A stretch of 64,000 nt of DNA from Rhizobium leguminosarum bv. trifolii WSM1325 (GCA_000023185.1 CP001622.1:3348001-3412000), one strand, 5' to 3'. Positions 37,184 to 47,120 are shown, counted from the stretch's first letter. Translations and numbers: made by a program. The notes: generated from the sequence alone by a model not told the origin.

Positions 37184-39109
37184 ATGATCAAGCTGAAACG
37201 ACGTGCGTTTCTGGCCGGGACGTCGGCCGCCCTGATATTGCCGGCCCTGCCGGTTTTCGCCGCTGACTTCAAGGAAGCGGATATTCTGAAAACGAAGGTG
37301 TCGAGCGGCGCCCTGCCGGGTCTGAAGGACCGGCTTCCTGAAAATCCGCTCGTCGTCAAACCAGTCGAAAGCGTCGGCAAATACGGCGGCGACTGGAACA
37401 TGGCGCTGGTCGGCGGCGGGTCGCTGTCGATGCTGTTCCGCTACCAGGCCTACGAGCCGCTGCTGCGCTATACGCCCGACTGGTCTGGCGTGACGTTGAA
37501 CGTCGCCGAGTCCTTCGAGGGCGATGCCGACTCCAAGGTCTATACGATCCGCCTGCGCAAGGGCATGAAATGGTCGGACGGCCATCCCTACACCACCGCC
37601 GACATCAAGTTCTGGTACGACACCGTTTTCACCGACAAGCGCGTCGCCTTCGTCGGTCAGGATCATTGGAAGTCTGGCGGCAAGCCGGCCAAGCTGGAGA
37701 TCGTCGACGAACAGACCTTCAAGGTCATCTTCGACAAGCCGAACGGCCTGTTCCCGCTGCAGGTCGCCTGGGCGAACAACGACCAGACGACGCGCACGCC
37801 GAAGCATTATCTGGAGCAGTTCCACATCGACCACAATCCGAAGGCCGATGAACTCGCCAAGCAACGCGGCTTTGAAAGCTGGATCGCCTCCTTCCAGGCG
37901 GCCGCCGGTTTCCAGGACGACAACGCCTTCTTCCTCAACTCCTCGAAGAAGCCCTGCGTGCATGCCTGGATGTTCACGATAGCGCCCGGCGAAAACACCG
38001 AACGCGCCGTTGCCGAGCGCAATCCCTACTATTGGAAAGTCGACACCGAGGGCAACCAGCTGCCCTATATGGACCGTATCGTCTACCAGATGGTCGCCGA
38101 CCCGCAGGTTCTATTGCTGAAGGCCATGCAGGGCGAAGTCGACCTGATGGACCAGTATATCGCCACACCGAACAACAAGTCGGTTCTCTACGATGCGCGT
38201 GAGCAGGGCGGCTATGATTTCTACACACTGACCTCGACCGAAGCCAATGTGATGAATTTCATCTTCAACCTGAACCACAATGACGAGACCAAGCGGAAGC
38301 TCTTCCGGAACAAGGATTTCCGTGCGGCACTCTCGACAGCACTCGACCGGCAGTCGCTGATCGATGCCGTGCTCGTTGGTCAGGGGGCGCCCGCCCAGCC
38401 GTCGATCAAGAAGGAGGATCCGCTTTACAACGAGCAGCTCGCCACGCAGTTCACGGCCTATGACGTCGACAAGGCGAATGCCATGCTCGACCAGATCGTG
38501 TCGAAGCGCGACGACCAGAACTTCCGCCTCGACGAAAAGGGCCGCCGCCTGACGATCATCTTCGAGATCGACCAGGCGCGCGCCGTCTTCCTCGATCTCT
38601 TCCAGCTGGTGATCCCGATGTTCCAGGCGGTCGGCATCGATGCACAGATGCGCTCGATGGACCGTTCGCTCTGGGAAACCCGCGTCCGTCAGGGCCGTGA
38701 TTTCGATGCGACTGCCCACCAGTTCGGCGCAAACGGCGGCGTCGCCGCCATGCTCGACCCGCGCTATTACGTGCCGACCGATGCCAACGCCATGTATGCC
38801 CCCGCTTGGCAGCTCTGGTATCGCGACCGCGCCAATGCCAATGCTGAGGAACCGCCGGAAAGCACGAAGAACCAGCTTGCGCTCTACGACAAGCTGAAGG
38901 CGACCTCCGACGCATCAGGCCAGCGCGAGGTCATGAAGCAGATCCTGCAAGGCGCCGCCGACAATTTCTATGTCTTCGGCATCTCGCTGCCGCCGGACGG
39001 ATACGGCGTCGTCAAGAACAACATGAAAAACGTCACGAAGATCATGCCGAACTCTTTCGGCTGGCCGACGCCCGCTCCGACCATGCCGGAGCAGTTCTAC
39101 AAGGCCTGA
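37184..39109 (+). CDS. Family-5 ABC substrate-binding protein, probably for oligosaccharide
   Basis: A 641-residue periplasmic binding protein of the peptide/opine/nickel (SBP_5) family. The signal has a Tat-like start (KLKRRAFLAGTSAALILPALPVFAADF). The lobe includes YEPLLRYTPDWSGVTLNVAESFEGDADSKVYTIRLRKGMKWSDGHPYTTADI, the SBP_5 signature. Large SBP_5 members of this kind import sugars in rhizobia (for example AgpA for alpha-galactosides), and the hydrolases downstream suggest a glycan ligand. GGAGGAG precedes the ATG. It is the first gene of the operon. Confidence 0.9.
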   Translation: MIKLKRRAFLAGTSAALILPALPVFAADFKEADILKTKVSSGALPGLKDRLPENPLVVKPVESVGKYGGDWNMALVGGGSLSMLFRYQAYEPLLRYTPDWSGVTLNVAESFEGDADSKVYTIRLRKGMKWSDGHPYTTADIKFWYDTVFTDKRVAFVGQDHWKSGGKPAKLEIVDEQTFKVIFDKPNGLFPLQVAWANNDQTTRTPKHYLEQFHIDHNPKADELAKQRGFESWIASFQAAAGFQDDNAFFLNSSKKPCVHAWMFTIAPGENTERAVAERNPYYWKVDTEGNQLPYMDRIVYQMVADPQVLLLKAMQGEVDLMDQYIATPNNKSVLYDAREQGGYDFYTLTSTEANVMNFIFNLNHNDETKRKLFRNKDFRAALSTALDRQSLIDAVLVGQGAPAQPSIKKEDPLYNEQLATQFTAYDVDKANAMLDQIVSKRDDQNFRLDEKGRRLTIIFEIDQARAVFLDLFQLVIPMFQAVGIDAQMRSMDRSLWETRVRQGRDFDATAHQFGANGGVAAMLDPRYYVPTDANAMYAPAWQLWYRDRANANAEEPPESTKNQLALYDKLKATSDASGQREVMKQILQGAADNFYVFGISLPPDGYGVVKNNMKNVTKIMPNSFGWPTPAPTMPEQFYKA

Positions 39110-39136
39110 TGGCCTTCAACTTCATGAGCCATACCA

Positions 39137-39174
39137 GGCGCCCGACGAGCCGGTCGGCGCCGGGGGCCTTCTTT
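39137..39174 (+). terminator. Intercistronic hairpin after the binding-protein gene
   Basis: GGCGC-CCGAC (39137-39146) pairs with GTCGGCGCC (39153-39161) with one bulged C, followed by GGGGGCCTTCTTTT. It could be a leaky terminator that lets the binding protein be made in excess over downstream genes, a usual pattern in ABC operons. Confidence 0.55.
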
Positions 39175-39187
39175 TGCCAATGATTGG

Positions 39188-41305
39188 ATGAAGACGATGC
39201 TCGACGCCAGAAAACAGAACACCCACACGCTGAGGACGCCGGACTGGTTCAAGACCGCGACCCGCTGGACCCAGCTGACCTTCGTGGAAGACGACCCGGA
39301 GAAATACGACCCGGCATTCTGGATCGATGTCTTCAAACGCACGAAATCGAACGCGGTCTGCCTCAGCGCAGGCGGCTATATCGCCTATTATCCGAGCGAA
39401 GTGCCCTACCACTATGTGAGCAAATATCTCGGCGACAAGGATATCTTCGGCGCGCTCGTCGACGCCGCCCGCAAGCTCGACATGCATGTCATGGCCCGCG
39501 TCGACCCGCATGCGATCCATGATGATGCCGCCAAAGCCCATCCGGAATGGGTGATGATCAATGCCGACGGCACGCCACGCCGCCACTGGGCCTATCCCGA
39601 TGTCTGGGTGACCAATGCCTATGGCGACTACAACAGCGTCTTCATGCCTGAGGTGGTCAAGGAGATCGTCCGCAAATACGATATCGATGCGGTCTTCGCC
39701 AATCGCTGGCAGGGCCACGGCGTCGATTATAGCGAAGACAGCGCCCGCCGCTTCAAGGATATGTCCGGCCACGCCCTGCCTGTAAAACCCGATGCCGAGG
39801 ATCCGGCCTGGCAGGCTTGGGTGCAATGGCGCCGCCGCGTGCTCACCGACATGATCGCGCAATGGGACGATGCCGTCAAAGCGATCCGCCCGCATGCGAG
39901 CTTCATTCCGAACATGGGCGGCGCGTCGCTGATGGAATTCGACCTCTCGGTCATCGCCAGGCACTGCCCCTTCCTCGTCGTCGACCATCAGGGCCGCAAG
40001 GGCCTGGAGCTCGGCTGGTCGGCTGGCCGTAACGGCAAGCGCATCCGCGCCACCTTCCCCGACCGCCCGGTTGTGCTGATCACCTCGATCGGCCCGGAGG
40101 AGGAATATCGCTGGAAGGATGCCGTCACCTCGGGTGAGGAGATGCAGCTTTGGATCAACGACGGCACTGCCCACGGCCTCTACGCCTGGTTCACCAAATT
40201 CAACGGTGTCGTGCCCGACAAACGCTGGGTCGAGCCGGTGGCCGACGCATTCGGCCTGCAGGCAGCCGTCGAGCCCGTTCTGGAAAGCATGAAGCCGACC
40301 GCCGAAATCGCTGTCGTCGATCCCTCGACGACGCTGCGCCATTGGGCGCCGGAAGAGCGGCATTCCGCCGAGAAGCACGATCTCGGTCTCTATCACGCCC
40401 TCGTCGAAGCCCGACTGCCCTTCGAGCTGCTCTCGGACCAGGTGCTGACCGAGGAAACCCTCGACCGCTTCAAGCTGATCATTCTCGCCAACGCCTCCTG
40501 CCTTTCGGATGCGCAGAACGCGGCGATCCGCGCATATGTCGATCGCGGCGGCAGCGTGATTGCCTCTTACGAGACGTCGCTGCGTGACGAATTTGGCAAG
40601 AAGCGTGACGAATTCGGTCTGGCCGACGTGCTCGGCGCCAGATACGTTTCCGGCCCGCGCGGCATCGTCAAAAACACCTATGTCGCCCTTTCCGGCAATC
40701 ACCCGATCAATCGGGGTTTCGACGGCGCCGAACGCATCATGGGCGGCACCCGCCTGATCCACGCCGAACCGTCGGCCGATGCGAAGACGCCCTTCCTCTA
40801 TATCCCCGATTTTCCCGACCTGCCGATGGAAGAGGTCTATCCGCGCGAGGCCCCGAAAGGCGCTGCCGTCATCGCTCGTGAGACCGGCAAGGGTGGCCGC
40901 ACGGTCTATATTCCCTGGAATATCGGCGAGATCTTCTGGGAGGTCTTTGCCGTCGATCATGCGCGGCTCATCGCCAACACCGTCCATTGGGCGCTCGGCA
41001 AGACGCCGCGCGTCACCGTCAAAGGCAAGGGCGTCGTCGATCTGGCGCTGCGCGAAAACGGTGAGGGTCTGGCGCTCAGCCTCTTCAATCTCACCAATCC
41101 GATGATGATGAAAGGCCCGATCCGCGACAATTACCCTCTGGCAGCGCAGACCGTTTCGGTGGAGATTCCGGAGGGCCGATCGGTGGCGAAGGCGTGGCTC
41201 GTTGTTGCCGACCGCGCCGCAAGCTTCAGCCTCGGGAATGGCCGCGCCGAGGTGGAGGTGCCAGGTATCGATCGGCTTGAGGTCCTGCATCTCACCTGGA
41301 AATGA
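39188..41305 (+). CDS. GHL6-like putative glycoside hydrolase with a GH42-type trimerisation region
   Basis: A 705-residue cytoplasmic protein without a signal peptide. The N-terminal 330 residues form a TIM-barrel-like region resembling the hypothetical glycosyl hydrolase family GHL6 (AFWIDVFKRTKSNAVCLSAGGYIAYYPSEVPYHY; MARVDPHAIHDDAAKAHPEWVMINADG). Residues about 380-610 resemble the beta-galactosidase trimerisation domain (glutamine-amidotransferase-like; YVDRGGSVIASYETSL). A beta-rich tail follows. No activity is established to my knowledge, and the catalytic pair cannot be assigned with certainty. It lies between the importer's binding protein and permeases. Confidence 0.8.
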   Translation: MKTMLDARKQNTHTLRTPDWFKTATRWTQLTFVEDDPEKYDPAFWIDVFKRTKSNAVCLSAGGYIAYYPSEVPYHYVSKYLGDKDIFGALVDAARKLDMHVMARVDPHAIHDDAAKAHPEWVMINADGTPRRHWAYPDVWVTNAYGDYNSVFMPEVVKEIVRKYDIDAVFANRWQGHGVDYSEDSARRFKDMSGHALPVKPDAEDPAWQAWVQWRRRVLTDMIAQWDDAVKAIRPHASFIPNMGGASLMEFDLSVIARHCPFLVVDHQGRKGLELGWSAGRNGKRIRATFPDRPVVLITSIGPEEEYRWKDAVTSGEEMQLWINDGTAHGLYAWFTKFNGVVPDKRWVEPVADAFGLQAAVEPVLESMKPTAEIAVVDPSTTLRHWAPEERHSAEKHDLGLYHALVEARLPFELLSDQVLTEETLDRFKLIILANASCLSDAQNAAIRAYVDRGGSVIASYETSLRDEFGKKRDEFGLADVLGARYVSGPRGIVKNTYVALSGNHPINRGFDGAERIMGGTRLIHAEPSADAKTPFLYIPDFPDLPMEEVYPREAPKGAAVIARETGKGGRTVYIPWNIGEIFWEVFAVDHARLIANTVHWALGKTPRVTVKGKGVVDLALRENGEGLALSLFNLTNPMMMKGPIRDNYPLAAQTVSVEIPEGRSVAKAWLVVADRAASFSLGNGRAEVEVPGIDRLEVLHLTWK

Positions 41306-41329
41306 GATGACATGCGACGGAGGAGCGCT

Positions 41330-41348
41330 TTCGGCCTGGAGGGCCGAA
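41330..41348 (+). other. Intercistronic hairpin
   Basis: TTCGGCC (41330-41336) and GGCCGAA (41342-41348) form a perfect stem with a five-base loop between the hydrolase gene and the first permease gene. No T tract follows, so mRNA processing or stability is more likely than termination. Confidence 0.5.
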
Positions 41349-41409
41349 GGCGGGTGAAGATCCGGGGGAAGCGCGTCACAGCGTTCCCGACGGGAGGAGA
41401 AACGTTTCG

Positions 41410-42396
41410 ATGCTTGGCTATATCTTCAAGCGCGTGCTCTACATGATCCCGACCTTGTTTGGCATGTCGCTGATCTCGTTCCTGATCATCCAGCTGCCGC
41501 CGGGTGACTATCTGACCTCGATGATCGCCACCATGAGCGACAGCGGCCAGACCGTCGATCCCGCGCAGATCGAGCGGCTGAAGGAAATCTACGGCTTCGA
41601 CGACCCCTTCTATGTCCAATATCTGAAATGGATCTGGGGCATCGTCAGCCGCGGCGACTTCGGCTACTCCTTCGAGTGGGGCCAGCCCGTCTCCGGGCTG
41701 ATCTGGGCGCGCATGGGCTCGACGCTGGTGATCTCGCTCTTGAGCCTGCTCTTCGTCTGGATCGTGGCTTTGCCGATCGGCATCTATTCGGCCGTCCGCC
41801 GCCACTCCATCGGCGATCACGTTTTCACCTTTCTCGGCTTCATCGGCCTTGCCGTGCCGAACTTCATCCTGGCGCTGACGCTGATGTACGTCGCCTATAA
41901 ATATCTCGGCCAGAGCGTCGGCGGGCTGATCTCGCCTGAGTATGCCGAGGCGCCCTGGAGCCTCGCCAAGGTCGGCGATTTCCTCGCCCATCTCTGGATC
42001 CCGATCATCATCATCGGCGCATCCGGAACGGCAGCGATGATCCGCATCCTGCGCGCCAACCTGACCGACGAGCTGCACAAGCCCTATGTCGTCACCGCCC
42101 GCGCCAAGGGACTGCCGGAATACAAGGTGATCCTCAAATATCCGGTCAGAATCGCGCTCAATCCCTTCGTCTCGGCGATCGGCTGGGTGCTGCCGCATCT
42201 CGTCTCCGGCGTGACCATCACCGCCATCGTGTTGAATCTTCCGACCGCAGGTCCGCTGCTTTTCCGCGCGCTGATCTCGCAGGACATGTATCTCGCCGGC
42301 AGTTTCATCCTGCTTTTGAGCGCGCTGACCCTTGTCGGCATGCTGCTGTCGGATCTGCTGCTGGCGCTGCTCGATCCGCGCATCCGATTCAATTGA
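41410..42396 (+). CDS. ABC transporter permease (DppB/OppB-like)
   Basis: A 328-residue inner-membrane permease with about six spans. It starts MLGYIFKRVLYMIPTLFGMSLISFLIIQLPPGD, the classical DppB N-terminus. The EAA loop that contacts the ATPase is seen at RANLTDELHKPYVVTARAKGLPEYKVILKYPVRIALNPF. It lies 10 bases before the second permease gene. With the double ATPase and the binding protein at 37184 it forms a complete importer. Confidence 0.94.
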   Translation: MLGYIFKRVLYMIPTLFGMSLISFLIIQLPPGDYLTSMIATMSDSGQTVDPAQIERLKEIYGFDDPFYVQYLKWIWGIVSRGDFGYSFEWGQPVSGLIWARMGSTLVISLLSLLFVWIVALPIGIYSAVRRHSIGDHVFTFLGFIGLAVPNFILALTLMYVAYKYLGQSVGGLISPEYAEAPWSLAKVGDFLAHLWIPIIIIGASGTAAMIRILRANLTDELHKPYVVTARAKGLPEYKVILKYPVRIALNPFVSAIGWVLPHLVSGVTITAIVLNLPTAGPLLFRALISQDMYLAGSFILLLSALTLVGMLLSDLLLALLDPRIRFN

Positions 42397-42406
42397 GGGG
42401 AATGCG

Positions 42407-43597
42407 ATGAGCACGCACGAAACCTTCGGAGCCCATGCTGGTCCGCTTCACACCGTTGCCGATGGTCCCTCGATCAGCCCGCTGAAACAGGGCAAGACCG
42501 TCTCGACCGCCGCGATCGGCCCCTGGCGGCTGGTCGCCGGCAAACTGGTTCGCCAGAAGGTGGCGATGGTGGCCGGCGCCATCATCCTCTTCCTCTATCT
42601 GGTCGGCCTCTTCGCCGAATTCCTGGCGCCGGCTTTGCCGATGACCTCGCGGCCGCAATATACCTATGCCCCGCCGCAGGGCTTCAGCTTCTTCGTCGAG
42701 AAACCGGACGGCAGCTCGGAGTTCAATTTCCACGTGAAGGGCTACAAGGTCGAGATCGACAAGGTGGCGCTGCGCCGCACCTTCGTCGTCGACGACACCA
42801 AGGTCGTCCCGATCGGCTTCTTCGTCAAAGGCGCGGCCTACGATCTCTGGGGCCTGATCCCGATGAACCGCCACCTGATCGGCCCCCTCAACCAGAACGA
42901 TCCGATGTACCTGCTCGGCGCCGACCGGCTCGGTCGCGACGTCTTCTCGCGGCTCGTCTACGGAACCCGCGTATCCATGTCGATCGGCCTCGTCGGCGTC
43001 GCCATGTCGCTGATCCTCGGTGTCGTGCTCGGCTCGATCTCCGGCTTCTACGGCGGCTGGGTCGATACGCTGATCCAGCGTGTCATCGAGGTCGTCAGCG
43101 CCATGCCGACCATCCCGCTGTGGCTCGGCCTGGCGGCGGCGATCCCGCTGACATGGTCGCCGGTCAATGTCTATTTCGTCATAACGATCATCGTCTCGCT
43201 GCTCGGCTGGACCAGCCTGGCGCGGGAGGTGCGCGGCCGGTTCCTGGCACTGCGCAGCGAGGATTTCGTCGTCGCCGCCCGGCTCGACGGATCGAGCGAA
43301 GCGCGGCTGATCTTCCGCCACATCCTGCCGTCGCTGACGAGCCATATCCTTGCGGTCGTGACGCTGGCCGTGCCGACGATGATTGTCGCCGAGACCTCGC
43401 TGTCCTTCCTCGGCATCGGTCTCAAGCCGCCGGTCGTTAGCTGGGGCGTGCTGCTGCAGGACGCCCAGAACATCCGCACCGTCGCAACCGCGCCGTGGCT
43501 CCTGATCTGGCCGTCGCTCGCAGTCGTCGTCGCCGTCCTGTCCTTCAATTTCTTCGGCGACGGCCTGCGCGATGCCGCCGACCCTTACGACAATTGA
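42407..43597 (+). CDS. ABC transporter permease (DppC/OppC-like)
   Basis: A 396-residue permease. After about 40 polar residues, the first span is QKVAMVAGAIILFLYLVGLFAEFLAP. A large periplasmic insertion of about 130 residues precedes the core (GADRLGRDVFSRLVYGTRVSMSIGLVG). The EAA loop is REVRGRFLALRSEDFVVAARLDGSSEARLIFRHILPS. The insertion and length are typical of permeases paired with large SBP_5 sugar-type binding proteins. The ATG at 42407 has GAGGGGAA upstream. Confidence 0.94.
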   Translation: MSTHETFGAHAGPLHTVADGPSISPLKQGKTVSTAAIGPWRLVAGKLVRQKVAMVAGAIILFLYLVGLFAEFLAPALPMTSRPQYTYAPPQGFSFFVEKPDGSSEFNFHVKGYKVEIDKVALRRTFVVDDTKVVPIGFFVKGAAYDLWGLIPMNRHLIGPLNQNDPMYLLGADRLGRDVFSRLVYGTRVSMSIGLVGVAMSLILGVVLGSISGFYGGWVDTLIQRVIEVVSAMPTIPLWLGLAAAIPLTWSPVNVYFVITIIVSLLGWTSLAREVRGRFLALRSEDFVVAARLDGSSEARLIFRHILPSLTSHILAVVTLAVPTMIVAETSLSFLGIGLKPPVVSWGVLLQDAQNIRTVATAPWLLIWPSLAVVVAVLSFNFFGDGLRDAADPYDN

Positions 43598-43607
43598 GGA
43601 GGAAACC

Positions 43608-45335
43608 ATGACCGATCTTTCAGACGACGTCGTTCTCTCCGTCGAAAACCTCTCGATCGATTTCAGGCTGCGCACCCACATCCTGCACGCCGTCGAAAAT
43701 GTCAGCTTCGAGCTGAAGCGTGGCCAGACGCTCTGCCTCGTCGGCGAAAGCGGCTCCGGCAAGAGCGTCACCGCCCGCTCACTGCTGCAGATCGTCGACA
43801 GCCCCGGCAGCATCGTTTCCGGCCGCATCCTGCTCAGCAATGGCGACGAGGTCACCGGGGGTAACGGGGTCATCGATATCGCCGCCCTGAAGCCGTCCGA
43901 CCGGGCGATGCGCGCCATACGCGGCCGCCGCATCGGCCTGATCTTCCAGGAGCCGATGAGCTCGCTGTCGCCGGTTCACACCATCGGTTCGCAGATCATC
44001 GAGGCGGTGCGCCTGCACAGCAATCTCGATCATCGTGCCGCCCGCGAAAGGACCGTCGAACTGCTGCGCCAGGTCGAGATCCCGAACCCGGACAAGATGG
44101 CCGACCGCTACACCTTCGAATTCTCTGGCGGCATGCGCCAGCGCGCCATGATCGCCATGGCGCTTGCCGGCAATCCCGACATTCTCATCGCCGACGAACC
44201 GACGACGGCGCTCGACGTCACCACTCAGGCCGAAATCCTTGACCTGATCAAGCGCTTGCAGGTCGAACGCGGGATGGCCATGCTGCTCATCACCCATGAC
44301 ATGGGGATCGTCGCAGAAGTGGCCGATGATGTTGCCGTCATGCGCTTCGGCCGCATCGTCGAGCACGGACCGGTGGATGCGATTTACCATGCCGCCGAGC
44401 ATCCCTATACCCGCCAACTGCTGGCCTCGACGGTCAAGCTGACCCACCATGTCGAAGGGCGGCTGCCGGCCGTGGCGCTGTCGCCGGATGCGCCGCAGCC
44501 GATCCTGTCCGTCCGCAACCTTGGCAAGATCTACGGTTGGCACGGCAAGGCCAATACGCTGCGCGCCGTCGACGACGCCAGCTTCGATCTTTATCCCGGC
44601 GAAAACCTCGGCATCGTCGGCGAAAGCGGCTCCGGCAAGACGACGCTCGGCCGGCTCATCCTGCGCACCGTCGAGCCGACATCGGGCAGCATCAGCTATC
44701 GCGGCAAGGACGGTAGCGAGATCGACGTCACGAAACTCACCAAGCGCGAACTCCGCACCTTCCACCGCGAAGTCCGCCTGGTCTTCCAGGATCCTTTCGC
44801 CTCGCTCAATCCGCGCATGACCGTCAAGGAGGTGATCGGCGATCCGCTTGTTGTCTACGGTCTGGCCAAGGGCAAGGCGCTGGAGGACCGCGTCGCCGAA
44901 CTGATGCGCCTGGTCGGCCTCGATCCGATGGGCATGGAGCGTTATCCGCATGCCTTCTCCGGCGGCCAGCGCCAGCGCATCGGCATCGCCCGCGCCCTTG
45001 CACTCGATCCGCGCATCATCATCGCCGACGAGGCAACGTCGGCACTCGACGTCTCGATCCGCAGCCAGATCCTCGACCTGTTGCTCGATATTCGTCAACG
45101 GTTGAACCTGAGCTTTATCTTCATCTCGCACGACATTTCGGTCGTGCGTTATTTCTGCGATCGCGTCGCCGTCATGCATCGCGGCAAAATCGTCGAACTC
45201 GGCGAGGCCGAACAGATCTGCACCGCTCCCAAAGAGGCCTATACGAAGAGCCTCATCTCCGCCGTTCCCAATCCCGACCCTCGCGACAAGCGCATGCTGC
45301 ACCGGCATCGTTTCGTCGCGCCTGCCAATATTTAA
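43608..45335 (+). CDS. Fused double ATPase of the ABC importer
   Basis: A 575-residue protein with two ABC domains in tandem, replacing separate DppD and DppF subunits. Walker A motifs are GESGSGKS (about residue 49) and GESGSGKTT (about 340). Signature motifs are FSGGMRQR and FSGGQRQR; Walker B segments are [12 protein letters not shown] and [12 protein letters not shown]. An oligopeptide-transporter-type C-terminal segment follows domain one. The ATG at 43608 has GAGGAGG upstream. It powers the two permeases just upstream. Confidence 0.95.
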   Translation: MTDLSDDVVLSVENLSIDFRLRTHILHAVENVSFELKRGQTLCLVGESGSGKSVTARSLLQIVDSPGSIVSGRILLSNGDEVTGGNGVIDIAALKPSDRAMRAIRGRRIGLIFQEPMSSLSPVHTIGSQIIEAVRLHSNLDHRAARERTVELLRQVEIPNPDKMADRYTFEFSGGMRQRAMIAMALAGNPDILIADEPTTALDVTTQAEILDLIKRLQVERGMAMLLITHDMGIVAEVADDVAVMRFGRIVEHGPVDAIYHAAEHPYTRQLLASTVKLTHHVEGRLPAVALSPDAPQPILSVRNLGKIYGWHGKANTLRAVDDASFDLYPGENLGIVGESGSGKTTLGRLILRTVEPTSGSISYRGKDGSEIDVTKLTKRELRTFHREVRLVFQDPFASLNPRMTVKEVIGDPLVVYGLAKGKALEDRVAELMRLVGLDPMGMERYPHAFSGGQRQRIGIARALALDPRIIIADEATSALDVSIRSQILDLLLDIRQRLNLSFIFISHDISVVRYFCDRVAVMHRGKIVELGEAEQICTAPKEAYTKSLISAVPNPDPRDKRMLHRHRFVAPANI

Positions 45336-45345
45336 GGACGATCCC

Positions 45346-46140
45346 GTGCCGAAATTTTCCGCAAACCTTTCCTTCCTCTACCAGGACCTGCCCTTTCTCG
45401 ACCGCTTCACGGCAGCCGCAGAGGACGGCTTCGGCGCCCTCGAATATCTCGGCCCCTATGCCGAACCCAAGGAGAAGGTCGCCGAGGCGCTGGAGGCGAG
45501 CGGCCTGAAACAGGCGCTCTTCAACGTGCCATCAGGCGACTGGGCCGGCGGCGAGCGTGGCATCGCCTGCCTGCCGGACCGCGTAGAGGAGTTCCGCAAC
45601 GGGATCGCGCAGGCGCTCGATTATGCCGCAGCGCTCGATTGCCGGCAGGTGAATGTCATCTCCGGGCTGGTGCCGAAGGGTGCAGACCTTCAAACGCTGG
45701 AAACGGTGCTGGTCGACAATCTGAAATATGCAGCAAAGCGTTGTGCCGACGTCGGCGTCAAGCTGCTGGTCGAGCCGATCAACCTGCGCGATATTCCCGG
45801 CTTCTTCCTGTCGACCACAGCTGATGCCGAACGCATTCTCGACCGGGTCGGCTCGGACAATCTCTACATCCAGTATGATTTCTACCACATGCAGATCATG
45901 CAGGGCGACCTGATCCCCACCTTCATCCGGCTGAAGGAGAAGATTGCCCATGTCCAGATCGCTGACAATCCCGGCCGGGGCGAACCCGGCACCGGTGAGA
46001 TCAACTACGGTTTCATCCTCTCCGAGCTCGATCGCCTCGGCTACGACGGCTGGGTGGGCTGCGAGTACAAGCCGAAATCCGGCACCAGCGAAGGCCTCGG
46101 CTGGATGAAACCCTATCTGAAGTCAGCGAGGACAGCATGA
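45346..46140 (+). CDS. hyi: Hydroxypyruvate isomerase
   Basis: Interconverts hydroxypyruvate and tartronate semialdehyde. A 264-residue TIM barrel with PKFSANLSFLYQDLPFLDRFTAAAEDGFGALEYLGPY, LLVEPINLRDIPGFFL, YIQYDFYHMQIMQGDL, HVQIADNPGRGEPGTGEINY and GCEYKP, all typical of Hyi. It uses a GTG start with GGACGA upstream. It overlaps the next gene (ATGA) by 4 bases. The pairing with a tartronate semialdehyde reductase gives a route from hydroxypyruvate or tartronate semialdehyde to glycerate. Confidence 0.88.
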   Translation: MPKFSANLSFLYQDLPFLDRFTAAAEDGFGALEYLGPYAEPKEKVAEALEASGLKQALFNVPSGDWAGGERGIACLPDRVEEFRNGIAQALDYAAALDCRQVNVISGLVPKGADLQTLETVLVDNLKYAAKRCADVGVKLLVEPINLRDIPGFFLSTTADAERILDRVGSDNLYIQYDFYHMQIMQGDLIPTFIRLKEKIAHVQIADNPGRGEPGTGEINYGFILSELDRLGYDGWVGCEYKPKSGTSEGLGWMKPYLKSARTA

Positions 46141-47012
46141 ACATCGGATTTATCGGACTGGGCGTCATGGGCCGCCCGATGGCGGAACACCTGATCGACG
46201 CCGGCCACACGCTGCATCTGAGCCGCGTGAAGGAAACCTCGCAGCATCTTGTCGACAAGGGCTGCAAAGCCGCAACAAGCGCCAGGGCGGTGGCGCACGC
46301 TTCCGACATCGTCATCCTGATGCTGCCGGATACACCAGATGTCGAGGCGGTTCTGTTCGGCGAAGACGGCGTCGCCGCCGGCCTTTCCCAGGGCAAGCTG
46401 GTTATCGACATGAGCTCGATCTCGCCGGTCGCCACCAAGACTTTCGCCAAACGCATCGAGGCGCTCGGCTGTGATTATCTCGATGCCCCGGTTTCCGGCG
46501 GTGAGGTCGGCGCCAAGGCCGCCACGCTGACGATCATGGTTGGCGGCAAGGAGCAGGTTTTCGAGCGCGCCAAGCCGCTTTTCGAAAAGATGGGTAAGAA
46601 CATCACCCATCTCGGCGGTAGCGGCGACGGCCAGACGGCGAAGGTCGCCAACCAGATCATCGTCGGTCTGACGATCGAGGCGGTTGCCGAAGCGCTGCTG
46701 TTTGCCAAGCGTGCCGGCGCCGATCCGGCCAAGGTGCGCACCGCGCTGATGGGCGGCTTTGCCTCCTCGCGCATCCTCGAAGTGCATGGCGAGCGCATGG
46801 TCAAGGAGACCTTCGAGCCCGGCTTCCGCATCCGCTTGCACCGCAAGGACATGACGCTTGCCGTCGATGCCGCCCGCGCACTCGATCTGTCGCTGCCGAA
46901 CACGGCCGCCACGCAGCAGCTGATGAATGCCGCCATCGCCAATGGCGACGGCGAACGCGACCATTCCGCCCTCATCCGCACTCTGGAACTCCTCGCCGGA
47001 GGGCCGCGCTAG
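46137..47012 (+). CDS. glxR: Tartronate semialdehyde reductase (2-hydroxy-3-oxopropionate reductase)
   Basis: Reduces tartronate semialdehyde to D-glycerate with NAD(P)H. 291 residues: MNIGFIGLGVMGRPMAEHLIDAGH cofactor motif, DAPVSGGEVGAKAATLTIMVGG substrate signature, GDGQTAKVANQIIVG catalytic Lys segment, and FRIRLHRKDMTLAVDAA, characteristic of the GarR/GlxR group. Translation is coupled to hyi by a 4-base overlap. A relation to the dehydrogenase at 10080 is visible, but that one lacks the hyi partner. Confidence 0.9.
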   Translation: MNIGFIGLGVMGRPMAEHLIDAGHTLHLSRVKETSQHLVDKGCKAATSARAVAHASDIVILMLPDTPDVEAVLFGEDGVAAGLSQGKLVIDMSSISPVATKTFAKRIEALGCDYLDAPVSGGEVGAKAATLTIMVGGKEQVFERAKPLFEKMGKNITHLGGSGDGQTAKVANQIIVGLTIEAVAEALLFAKRAGADPAKVRTALMGGFASSRILEVHGERMVKETFEPGFRIRLHRKDMTLAVDAARALDLSLPNTAATQQLMNAAIANGDGERDHSALIRTLELLAGGPR

Positions 47013-47120
47013 ATCAACGCTTTTTAGAACAACCGGACGACATCTTCGATTGCCGACTGCCGGAGCCTTCTTTCCGGACGGCGAAGCCATGTCCGGTCAT
47101 CGATAGAGAAGGACAGGAAA

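Noticed and set aside
39122..41290. A long open frame on the minus strand antisense to the GHL6-like gene
   Set aside because: It mirrors a high-GC gene whose codon bias opens the opposite strand. It has an arginine/aspartate-rich translation without recognisable domains and no ribosome site.
42389..45308. Two long minus-strand open frames antisense to the permease and double-ATPase genes
   Set aside because: The + strand genes have full ABC motifs and ribosome sites. The antisense translations are low-complexity Asp/Arg/Gln-rich sequences typical of shadow frames.
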